Shown: positions 1 to 5,959 of the stretch, one piece after another
Numbering within the stretch: position 1 is the stretch's first letter
How the letters are laid out: each line of letters opens with the position of its first letter
NCBI GenBank assembly: GCA_023402355.1
Contig: JAEXCG010000044.1
Coordinates: 1-6,281, forward strand
Length of the DNA stretch: 6,281 nt
Direction of reading: 5' to 3'
From: Bacillota bacterium
GTDB lineage: Bacteria > Bacillota > Clostridia > Christensenellales > Aristaeellaceae
Program-made: the position numbers and the translations under genes
The notes under the pieces: model-generated
The model's input: the letters and a program-made list of their open reading frames with translations, nothing else
The model's database searches: none
What the model was told of the DNA's origin: nothing

Positions 1-254
1 GCGCCTCGGCGGCGATGCTGAAGATCCTCGCAGACCAAAGGCTCAACGGCAAGCTGCCCTTCTACCTGCATGCGCTGGGGGTTCCCGTGGCGCACAAGAC
101 CGGCGAGGACAGCGGCATTACGCACGACGTGGGAATCGTCTATGCCGGACGACCGTTCGTCGTTTGCATCCTGTCCAATGGGACGGACGTCGCCCGGACG
201 GAACGCGTAATGCAGGACGTCGCTCTGGCGCTTTACAGGAGGGCGGAAGCTTGA
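1..254 (+). CDS. Class A beta-lactamase-like serine hydrolase, C-terminal fragment
   Basis: This is the 3' end of a gene that begins before the window; the frame is open from base 3 and stops with TGA at 252-254. The visible part is about 83 residues. It contains the KTG triad of penicillin-recognising serine hydrolases (bases 96-104, in the context VAHKTGE), followed by HDVGIVY and a hydrophobic beta-strand (PFVVCILSNG). This order matches the C-terminal half of the Beta-lactamase2 (PF13354) fold, where the KTG lies on the strand lining the active site. The catalytic SxxK and SDN motifs would be upstream and cannot be seen, so true beta-lactamase activity cannot be separated from a cell-wall or other esterase/peptidase role. 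The stop codon overlaps the TTG start of the next gene, suggesting co-transcription and a shared envelope role. Confidence 0.8.
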   Translation, partial: ASAAMLKILADQRLNGKLPFYLHALGVPVAHKTGEDSGITHDVGIVYAGRPFVVCILSNGTDVARTERVMQDVALALYRRAEA

Positions 255-1240
255 AAAAAAGATCATCGTTTCTAAAAAGAGGGGGCCTTGCGCTCGCCTG
301 CGCGGCCATGCTGGGGCTGGCGATTCCCGGAAATGGCGAGACCCTGTCCCTCACGACGGGAAAGCCGACGGATAAGCCGTACAAGCCCGTGATGGTAAAT
401 CTGGACAACGAGCCGGCGGCGCGCCCGCAGATCGGCCTGGCGGAGGCGGACGTCGTCTACGAGATGGTTCTCTACGAGGGCGGGTATACCCGCTATACGG
501 CGGTCTATAACGACCGCATGCCGGAATACGTGGAGGGCGTGCGCAGCGCGCGCATCTGCCATGTGGACCTGTACAGCGACTGGGGCGGCGCCTTCGTCTT
601 CAACGGCGTGCAGGAGAAGTCGGGCACCGACACGTATGAGTACATCGAAAAGGGGCACCCGATCCTGCAGGCGTGGGACGGCATCAAGAGCACGGCCTAT
701 TATTCCCGCGACGAGAGCCGGGAGAGCCCGCACAACGTGCGCTTTGCGCTGGCGCAGGCGATGGAAGCGTCCAAATTCGAAAAAAAAGTCAAAGCGCGTT
801 CTCCTTTGCGCTTTGACGCGGAAAACCCGACGCGCATGGGGGACGACGTGGTCGAGTTCGCGATCCCCTACCGCGTGGGCAGCTATCATCCGTCGTACCT
901 GTACGACGCGGAAAAGGATTCCTACAGGCGCTACTACAACGGACGGCCCATGAACGACGGCATCAGCAAGACGCCCATCACCTGCCAGAACGTGGTCGTG
1001 ATGACGGCGAAGCTGGAATGGTACGATGAGGACGACGAGCGCCCGCTTTACACCCTTACGGGCGGCGGCGAATGCACCTACTTCACGGGCGGAAAGCGCT
1101 TTGAAGGGTCCTGGAAGCGGGACAAGGTCGCGGACGTGACGCAATTCCTCGATTCGGAGGGCAACGAGGTGCGCTTCACCCCGGGCAAGACGTTTATTCA
1201 AATCGTGCCGGAAGGACAGCGGATCGACATTCTGGGATGA
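251..1240 (+). CDS. DUF3048 (YerB-like) exported protein
   Basis: This 329-residue protein belongs to the DUF3048 family, typified by Bacillus YerB, whose function is unknown. I chose TTG at 251 because AGGAGGG lies at 237-243, seven bases before it, and because it forms a TTGA overlap with the preceding stop. A longer reading from ATG 164 would run through the upstream gene. Residues 1-28 look like a Sec signal (MKKR plus other basic residues, then a hydrophobic stretch at 11-26). Cys17 is in the hydrophobic core without a canonical lipobox, so lipoprotein status is doubtful. The N-terminal domain (about 44-175) shows ARPQIGLAEADVVYE (57-71), GYTRYTAVY (78-86), VRSAR (97-101) and SPHN (159-162). 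The C-terminal domain (about 200-325) shows YYNGRPMNDG, CQNVVVM and GSWKRDK, as expected for DUF3048_C. Family-typical length; the gene looks intact. Confidence 0.9.
   Translation: MKKRSSFLKRGGLALACAAMLGLAIPGNGETLSLTTGKPTDKPYKPVMVNLDNEPAARPQIGLAEADVVYEMVLYEGGYTRYTAVYNDRMPEYVEGVRSARICHVDLYSDWGGAFVFNGVQEKSGTDTYEYIEKGHPILQAWDGIKSTAYYSRDESRESPHNVRFALAQAMEASKFEKKVKARSPLRFDAENPTRMGDDVVEFAIPYRVGSYHPSYLYDAEKDSYRRYYNGRPMNDGISKTPITCQNVVVMTAKLEWYDEDDERPLYTLTGGGECTYFTGGKRFEGSWKRDKVADVTQFLDSEGNEVRFTPGKTFIQIVPEGQRIDILG
780..817 (-). terminator. Candidate intrinsic terminator, minus strand, inside the DUF3048 gene
   Basis: The arms GTCAAAGCGC (788-797) and GCGCTTTGAC (808-817) are perfect 10-bp reverse complements around a 10-base loop. 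Eight A residues at 780-787 sit directly next to the stem, so a minus-strand RNA would read as hairpin followed by eight U. The + strand has no T-run after the stem, so the signal is one-directional. It would end read-through from the convergent SGNH-like gene about 450 bases after that gene's stop. In the DUF3048 protein these bases encode residues 180-189, in the linker between the two domains. Confidence 0.55.
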
Positions 1241-1268
1241 CCCATCGCCCTAAAGAACGGCATAAAGA

Positions 1269-2324
1269 TCAATACGGCCGCTCAAAACCGGCGACCGCCT
1301 CGCGCAGAGCCTCATTGGCCTGCGCGATTTTTTCTGTGCCGGTGACGCGGTCCTCGTCATTCGCCATCGCGCGCACGACCTGCTCGTTCATCTCGGGGTC
1401 GTGATGGGAATAGTCCGTGTAGCGGTCAAGGTCGAGAATCCACTCCTCCCGCGCCGCGAAGTCGTAAAGACGGACGTTATCGTAGGCCAGCAGACGCGAT
1501 GCGAGCTGCTCCCGGGCCCAAAGCTGGGTCTCCAGGTTGCCCGCGTCGTGCTGAAGCACCCAATAGACCACGCTGTAAGGGGGAAAGTACACGTGGAACG
1601 TCGTCTCCGGGTGCGCGGCGATGTAAGGCTCCAGATGGTGCGCCCAGTTCGTGAGCACGCGCTCGGAAAAGTAGTCCGGAGACTTCATCTCGTACTGGTA
1701 GGCGTTAAAGTCATAGGAAGCGAGCGTGCTTTCGCGCGAGAAGCGCACGTCCGACCAGGCGAACATGGCGTCGCGCGGGTTTTCGGGCAGGCCGCCGCGC
1801 AGGTTGTAGCGCAGCGTGGAGCCGATCTCATCCACGAGGACGCGCAGGTTGAGCAGGTAGCGCACGTCGTCCAGCGGGTCCGCGTTCCAGAGGTATTCGG
1901 GCAGCGGGCTGGAGGGGCGGTCGTACGGCATCGCAAAGCTGGTGACGTCCAGACAGTAGAAGACCGCCGCCATCGAATGGTTTTCAAAGGCTAAATCCAT
2001 GACGCGGGCGTAGTTGTAGGGGTAGCCGCCCTTGAAGGGCAGCTTGACGGAGCGCACGCCGAAGCACTCGTCCAGCGAGGAGGCGCGGGTATTCTCGACC
2101 ATCGAGGAGCCCAGCAGCACGGCGTCGTAGTCGTAATGGCGGGCGATGCCGCTGTTGCAGTAAGACTGGTTGTCGTAAAGCGGCGTATAGAAAGACGCCT
2201 GCCGGTAGTGCTCGAAGGGATCGACGACGTAGACCGTCCCGGCGAGCAGGAACAGAAGCAAGAGCAGGGAGATAAGCGTGACGATCGTCCAGTGCTTAAA
2301 GCGCGGGGCGGTACCCTCTGTCAT
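1269..2324 (-). CDS. Membrane-anchored SGNH/GDSL-hydrolase-like protein
   Basis: This 351-residue protein starts at ATG 2324-2322, nine bases downstream of AAAGAGG (2340-2334 on the minus strand). One membrane segment lies at about residues 13-34, just after a short basic N-terminus, and the rest is probably outside the cell. The motif LLGSSMVENTR (70-80) resembles the nucleophile block of SGNH hydrolases and of DltD/AlgJ-like proteins. DYSHHDPEMN (304-313) resembles the C-terminal Asp-x-x-His block (D304, H307). Known relatives of this kind act in O-acylation or deacylation of cell-wall and surface polysaccharides, often beside an MBOAT acyltransferase; none is seen here. The specific reaction is unknown and the family call rests on these two motifs plus topology. 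It converges on the DUF3048 gene, with 28 bases between the stops, and is divergent from the marR operon. Confidence 0.65.
   Translation of the reverse strand: MTEGTAPRFKHWTIVTLISLLLLLFLLAGTVYVVDPFEHYRQASFYTPLYDNQSYCNSGIARHYDYDAVLLGSSMVENTRASSLDECFGVRSVKLPFKGGYPYNYARVMDLAFENHSMAAVFYCLDVTSFAMPYDRPSSPLPEYLWNADPLDDVRYLLNLRVLVDEIGSTLRYNLRGGLPENPRDAMFAWSDVRFSRESTLASYDFNAYQYEMKSPDYFSERVLTNWAHHLEPYIAAHPETTFHVYFPPYSVVYWVLQHDAGNLETQLWAREQLASRLLAYDNVRLYDFAAREEWILDLDRYTDYSHHDPEMNEQVVRAMANDEDRVTGTEKIAQANEALREAVAGFERPY
1300..1333 (+). terminator. Candidate intrinsic terminator of the left + strand operon
   Basis: The arms TCGCGCAG (1300-1307) and CTGCGCGA (1320-1327) are perfect 8-bp reverse complements. 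The inner bases GCC (1309-1311) and GGC (1317-1319) add three pairs beyond a single bulged A at 1308, leaving the five-base loop TCATT. Six T residues follow immediately (1328-1333). This is a good rho-independent terminator shape about 60-90 bases after the DUF3048 stop. It lies within the 3' coding end of the minus-strand gene (its residues about 333-342). Confidence 0.65.
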
Positions 2325-2356
2325 AAAATGCAGCCTCTTTACAATAGATTTGTTCT

Positions 2357-2386
2357 ATTATAGCGCACGCGGCGTACGCGGCGCAA
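2357..2386 (-). promoter_or_regulatory. Promoter for the SGNH-like gene
   Basis: Read on the minus strand, a perfect TATAAT -10 box lies at 2362-2357. A weaker -35, TTGCGC (three of six consensus bases), lies at 2386-2381, with an 18-base spacer. Transcription would begin near 2350, giving a leader of about 25 bases before the ATG at 2324. The -10 stands out from the surrounding GC-rich DNA. The spacer contains a 9-base tandem repeat. Confidence 0.55.
2367..2384. repeat. 9-bp tandem repeat inside the promoter spacer
   Basis: ACGCGGCGT (2367-2375) is followed directly by ACGCGGCGC (2376-2384), matching at eight of nine positions. The junction also forms the 8-bp palindrome GCGTACGC (2372-2379). 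It falls between the -35 and -10 of the minus-strand promoter, where a repressor could sit. It may also be chance in GC-rich DNA. Confidence 0.4.
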
Positions 2387-2400
2387 GGGCGGCGGAGCCT

Positions 2401-2438
2401 TGACGGATTGCATAGAAAAACCGTGTCGAATCTTGTCA
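2401..2438. repeat. Imperfect inverted repeat upstream of the marR promoter
   Basis: TGACGGATT (2401-2409) and AATCTTGTCA (2429-2438) pair as TGAC/GTCA plus GATT/AATC, with one against two unpaired bases between them and a 19-base centre. It lies just upstream of the + strand -35 box. An operator role is possible, but the symmetry is short and imperfect. Confidence 0.25.
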
Positions 2439-2447
2439 GATCACCGC

Positions 2448-2477
2448 TTGTATAAAGGGACCATGAGGCTGTATAAT
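2448..2477 (+). promoter_or_regulatory. Promoter for the marR-activase operon
   Basis: A perfect TATAAT -10 (2472-2477) lies 18 bases after a partial -35, TTGTAT (2448-2453, three of six consensus bases). Transcription would start near 2484, giving a leader of about 50 bases before the TTG start at 2535. The region 2440-2530 is clearly richer in A and T than the flanking genes. No perfect MarR-type palindrome overlaps it, so the operator for autoregulation remains unidentified. Confidence 0.55.
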
Positions 2478-2516
2478 CATGAAACGACGATCATCAAGTT
2501 TTATGAACAATTTGGC

Positions 2517-2526
2517 GGAGAGAAGG
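2517..2526 (+). promoter_or_regulatory. Ribosome binding site that fixes the marR TTG start
   Basis: GGAGAGAAGG (2517-2526) is a purine-rich Shine-Dalgarno-like stretch ending eight bases before TTG 2535. A TGA in the same frame at 2532-2534 directly precedes the TTG, so no longer in-frame start is possible. The next in-frame ATG would remove the first helix of the regulator. Confidence 0.65.
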
Positions 2527-2534
2527 CGTTTTGA

Positions 2535-2996
2535 TTGCCCATCCAGACGGAAGACCGGGAGCTTTTGCTTTCCTTTACGCAGTCCTTTATCGAATCGGTG
2601 CTGATCCCCTTTCAGACGATGTTCAGAAAGCGGCTGAGCAGCATGCAGCTTCGGGTGATGCTCTTTCTTTGCAGGAAGGGCCCCAGCACGATGACGGAGC
2701 TGTCGGAGGCGATGTCCGTCCCGCGCCAGCAGACGACCCAGATCGTGGACCGGCTGCACGAGATGGGGCTGGTGGAGCGCGTGCGCGAGGAGAGCGACCG
2801 GCGGGTGGTGCGCATCCGCTGGAGCGCGGAAGGGCACCAATACTTTGACCCGATCTGCGACCGCTTTTACGAGGACATGAGCGCGCGTGTGCACGCGCTG
2901 GCCCCCGAGGAGGCGGATGCCTTTCTCGAGGCGGTGCGGACGCTGGTGCATCTGCTGCCCCAGATGGGAGAGGAAAGAGAGGACTTGGCCCAATGA
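2535..2996 (+). CDS. MarR-family transcriptional regulator
   Basis: This 153-residue protein has MarR length and layout: an N-terminal dimerisation helix (about 5-30), a winged helix-turn-helix, and C-terminal helices (about 104-145) that complete the dimer interface. The DNA-binding part is clear. TMTELSEAMSVPRQQTTQIVDRL spans about 52-74 with the recognition helix at its end, then LVERVREESDRRVVRIRWSAEG (79-100) forms the wing with the family's DRR turn. It starts with TTG immediately after an in-frame TGA. A single Cys46 lies near the middle, but redox sensing cannot be inferred from that alone. Its stop overlaps the next gene's ATG (ATGA at 2993-2996). The regulator is therefore made with the activase proteins and probably controls them and itself, possibly with the divergent gene. 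The ligand is unknown; CoA thioesters or aromatic acids are guesses from family habits. Confidence 0.9.
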   Translation: MPIQTEDRELLLSFTQSFIESVLIPFQTMFRKRLSSMQLRVMLFLCRKGPSTMTELSEAMSVPRQQTTQIVDRLHEMGLVERVREESDRRVVRIRWSAEGHQYFDPICDRFYEDMSARVHALAPEEADAFLEAVRTLVHLLPQMGEEREDLAQ

Positions 2997-5959
2997 ACGA
3001 AAGAAACATGCTGCACGTCGGCCTCGACGTGGGCTCTACGACGATCAAGTGCGTCGTGCTCGACGAGCGCGAGCAGATCGTCTATTCCTCCTATGAACGG
3101 CACTTTGCGCTCATCACGCAAAAGACGCTGGAGCTGATCGAGACCATCGACCGCGAGGTCGTGCACGGCGCGCCGGTGACGCTGACGGTTTCCGGCTCGG
3201 CGGGCATGGGCATGGCGCAGGGGGCCGGTCTTCCTTTTCTGCAGGAGGTGTACGCCACCAAGCTGGCCGCGGACCGGTGGCTTCCGGGTACGGACGTCAT
3301 CATCGAGCTGGGCGGCGAGGACGCGAAGATCCTCTTTTTAAAGGGCTGCATGGAGGTGCGCATGAACGGTTCGTGCGCGGGCGGAACCGGCGCGTTCATC
3401 GACCAGATGGCGACGCTGCTGGGCGTGACGCCCGCTGTCATGGACGAACTGGCGGAGAAGGCGGCGCGGACCTACACCATCGCCTCGCGCTGCGGGGTAT
3501 TCGCCAAGACGGACATCCAGCCGCTGCTCAACCAGGGCGCGGCGCACGAGGACATCGCCCGCTCGATCTTCATGGCGGTCGTCAATCAGACGATCGCGGG
3601 CCTGGCGCAGGGGCGCCCCATCGAGGGCAAGGTCGTCTACCTGGGCGGGCCGCTTACCTTCCTGCCGCAGCTGCGCGCCTGCTTCGATCAGGCGCTGGGG
3701 CTCAAGGGGCTCAGCCCGCAAAACGCGCTCTACTACGTCGCGCTGGGCGCCGCGAGCCACCACGAGGAGCCGCTGCGGCTGGAGGAAGCCATCGGACGGC
3801 TGAAAGCGTTTCACGCGGGGGAGGCGTACAACGCCCTGCCGCCGCTCTTTGAAACCGAGGCGGAGTACCGGGCGTTTGAGGAGCGCCACGCGAAGGACGC
3901 CGTTCCCATTCTCGATCCGGACACCTACGAGGGCGACGCCTTCCTCGGCATCGACGCGGGCTCCACGACGCTCAAGTGCGCCGTGACGGACGGGGACGGA
4001 CGGCTGCTGCTGACGAGCTATCAATCGAACAGCGGCGACCCGGTGCCGCTCATCCGCGACTTCCTGCTGACGCTCTTTACGAAGTATCCCGGGCTTCACG
4101 TAAAGAAGGCCGCGGTGACCGGTTACGGCGAGGAACTGATCCAGCGGGCGTTCGGCGTAGACTACGGCCTGGTGGAGACGGTCGCGCACTTTACCGCGGC
4201 CAAGGCGTTCATGCCGGACGTGGACTTCGTCATCGACATCGGCGGGCAGGACATCAAGTGCTTTAAGATTCACGGCGGCGTCATCGACAACATCTTCCTC
4301 AACGAGGCCTGCTCCTCGGGCTGCGGCTCGTTTTTGCAGACCTTTGCCAGCGCGCTGGGCTACTCCATCGCGGACTTTGCAAAGCTCGGCCTGAAGGGCC
4401 GCAGGCCCGTCGACCTGGGCTCGCGCTGCACGGTGTTCATGAACTCCTCCGTCAAACAGGCGCAGAAGGACGGCGCGGACGTGAGCGACATCTCCGCGGG
4501 GCTCTCGATCTCCGTCGTGAAGAACGCGCTCTACAAGGTCATCCGCGCGACGAGCGCGGAGCAGCTCGGGCGGCGCATCGTCGTGCAGGGCGGCACGTTC
4601 CTCAACGACGCCGTGCTGCGCGCCTTTGAGCAGGAGCTGGGCGTGCAGGTCGTCCGTCCGGACATCGCGGGATTGATGGGCGCTTACGGCGCCGCGCTGC
4701 ATGCCCGCACGCTCTACGCCCTGAAGGGCGGGGAGACGACGCTCTGCACGCGGGAGGAGCTGGAGCATTTCGCGCACGAGACGCGCACCTCACAGTGCGG
4801 TCTGTGCGAAAACCACTGCCGCCTGACGGTGCACACGTTCCCCGGCGGCCGCCGCTACATCGCGGGCAACCGCTGCGACCGGCCGACGACGGGCAAGGCG
4901 CAGGATCTGGCGGACATGAACCTGTACGCCTACAAGCGCGAGCGCCTTTCGCAGATGGCGCCCACGGCGGGCGGCGAGCCGGACGGCAGGCCGCGCATCG
5001 GCCTGCCGATGGGGCTGAACCTGTTCGAGATGCTGCCGTTCTGGACCGCGTTCTTTGAAAAGCTCGGCTTTGAGGTCGTGACATCGCCGCTTTCCAGCCG
5101 CAAGCTGTACGTGGCGGGGCAGGCGACCATCCCCTCGGACACGGTGTGCTTCCCGGCAAAGCTCATGCACGGGCACGTGGAGGCGCTGGTCGCCGCGGGG
5201 GTGGACACGATCTTCTACCCCTGCATGAGCTACAACTTCGACGAGAAGCTGGGCGATAACCACTACAACTGCCCGGTCGTCGCGTACTATCCCGAGGTGC
5301 TTTCCGCCAACATGCCGCACCTTTCGGGCGTCACGTTCATCAAGGACTACGTGGGCATCCATCGAAGGCGCGACTTCCCGCGCAAGATGACCGAGATTTT
5401 GACGCGCTACTACCCGAACCTCTCCCTGAAAGCGGTGAAGGCGGCGTCGGACGCGGCCTACGCGGCCTACGAAGGCTACATGCGGGACGTTCAGGCGAAG
5501 GGCGAGGAGATCGTGCGCCGGGCGCGCGCGGAGGGCAAGCCCATCATCGTGCTGGCGGGCCGGCCCTATCACGTGGACCCGGAGATCAACCACGGCATCG
5601 ACCGGCTGATCGCGGGCTTTGGCGTCGCGGTGGTGACGGAGGACGCGCTCGCCTGCCACATGAAGAAGGAAGCGACGGGCGTGCTCAACCAGTGGACGTA
5701 TCACGCGCGGCTCTACGCCGCGGCGCGCTACATCGCCGGGCAGGAGGACATGAACCTCGTGCAGCTCGTGTCCTTCGGGTGTGGTGTGGACGCGATCACG
5801 ACCGACGAGGTCCGCGAGATCCTGGAAGGGGAAGGCAAGATCTACACGCAGATCAAGATCGACGAGATCACGAACCTGGGCGCGGTCAAGATCCGTCTGC
5901 GCAGCCTGTTTGCGGCCATCGAGCAGCAGCAGCTGGCAAAGGGGAGGAAAGCGGAATGA
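2993..5959 (+). CDS. Acyl-CoA dehydratase activase-like protein: double ASKHA ATPase plus DUF2229/COG3580
   Basis: This 988-residue protein starts at ATG 2993, nine bases after GAGAGGA (2977-2983) and coupled to marR by ATGA. ASKHA domain 1 (about 7-255) has LDVGSTTIKC (11-20), ELGGEDAKI (105-113), NGSCAGGTGAF (125-135) and SRCGVF (165-170). Domain 2 (about 317-575) repeats it: IDAGSTTLKC (320-329), DIGGQDIKCF (415-424), EACSSGCGSF (438-447) and SRCTVF (477-482). Both match BadF/BadG/HgdC ATPases, which use ATP to drive low-potential electrons into 2-hydroxyacyl-CoA dehydratases or benzoyl-CoA reductases. Cysteines 128/167 and 440/479 correspond to the HgdC cluster ligands. A linker has C602, C605, C609 and C628, perhaps another Fe-S site. 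The remainder (about 668-972) is DUF2229/COG3580-like: PSDTVCFPAKLMHGH, LAGRPYHVDPEINHG, KIDEITNLGA. A cytoplasmic iron-sulfur ATPase is likely; the substrate is unknown. Single-chain relatives of about 1400 residues carry the next gene's domain too. Confidence 0.88.
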   Translation: MNERNMLHVGLDVGSTTIKCVVLDEREQIVYSSYERHFALITQKTLELIETIDREVVHGAPVTLTVSGSAGMGMAQGAGLPFLQEVYATKLAADRWLPGTDVIIELGGEDAKILFLKGCMEVRMNGSCAGGTGAFIDQMATLLGVTPAVMDELAEKAARTYTIASRCGVFAKTDIQPLLNQGAAHEDIARSIFMAVVNQTIAGLAQGRPIEGKVVYLGGPLTFLPQLRACFDQALGLKGLSPQNALYYVALGAASHHEEPLRLEEAIGRLKAFHAGEAYNALPPLFETEAEYRAFEERHAKDAVPILDPDTYEGDAFLGIDAGSTTLKCAVTDGDGRLLLTSYQSNSGDPVPLIRDFLLTLFTKYPGLHVKKAAVTGYGEELIQRAFGVDYGLVETVAHFTAAKAFMPDVDFVIDIGGQDIKCFKIHGGVIDNIFLNEACSSGCGSFLQTFASALGYSIADFAKLGLKGRRPVDLGSRCTVFMNSSVKQAQKDGADVSDISAGLSISVVKNALYKVIRATSAEQLGRRIVVQGGTFLNDAVLRAFEQELGVQVVRPDIAGLMGAYGAALHARTLYALKGGETTLCTREELEHFAHETRTSQCGLCENHCRLTVHTFPGGRRYIAGNRCDRPTTGKAQDLADMNLYAYKRERLSQMAPTAGGEPDGRPRIGLPMGLNLFEMLPFWTAFFEKLGFEVVTSPLSSRKLYVAGQATIPSDTVCFPAKLMHGHVEALVAAGVDTIFYPCMSYNFDEKLGDNHYNCPVVAYYPEVLSANMPHLSGVTFIKDYVGIHRRRDFPRKMTEILTRYYPNLSLKAVKAASDAAYAAYEGYMRDVQAKGEEIVRRARAEGKPIIVLAGRPYHVDPEINHGIDRLIAGFGVAVVTEDALACHMKKEATGVLNQWTYHARLYAAARYIAGQEDMNLVQLVSFGCGVDAITTDEVREILEGEGKIYTQIKIDEITNLGAVKIRLRSLFAAIEQQQLAKGRKAE

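Noticed and set aside
164..250. Upstream ATG extension of the DUF3048 gene
   Set aside because: It overlaps the upstream coding region in another frame, has no proper ribosome site, and would bury the signal peptide behind 29 residues. TTG 251 has AGGAGGG at good spacing.
272..1201. A 309-codon minus-strand frame opposite the DUF3048 gene
   Set aside because: It has no recognisable motif, is low in complexity (Arg, Val, His, Ala), and lies opposite a well-supported conserved gene.
1241..1268. Terminator expected between the convergent stops
   Set aside because: I see no inverted repeat or T-run in these 28 bases; the plausible terminators lie inside the flanking genes.
2477..2496. Direct repeat ATCATGAA/ATCATCAA near the marR promoter, and the distant TTGTATAA/TTATGAACAA pair, considered as MarR operators
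   Set aside because: MarR sites are usually compact near-palindromes of 15-20 bases. These are short, imperfect or about 45 bases apart.
3317..3339. GAGGA/TCCTC hairpin followed by T5, terminator-like, within the activase gene
   Set aside because: The stem is only 5 bp with an 8-base loop, and the bases encode the conserved GGEDAKILFL strand, so chance is the simpler explanation.
3338..4777. A 479-codon open frame on the minus strand, antisense to the activase gene
   Set aside because: It is a mirror of GC-rich codon usage. The translation is rich in Arg, Val and His with no recognisable domain, while the + strand frame has clear family motifs throughout.
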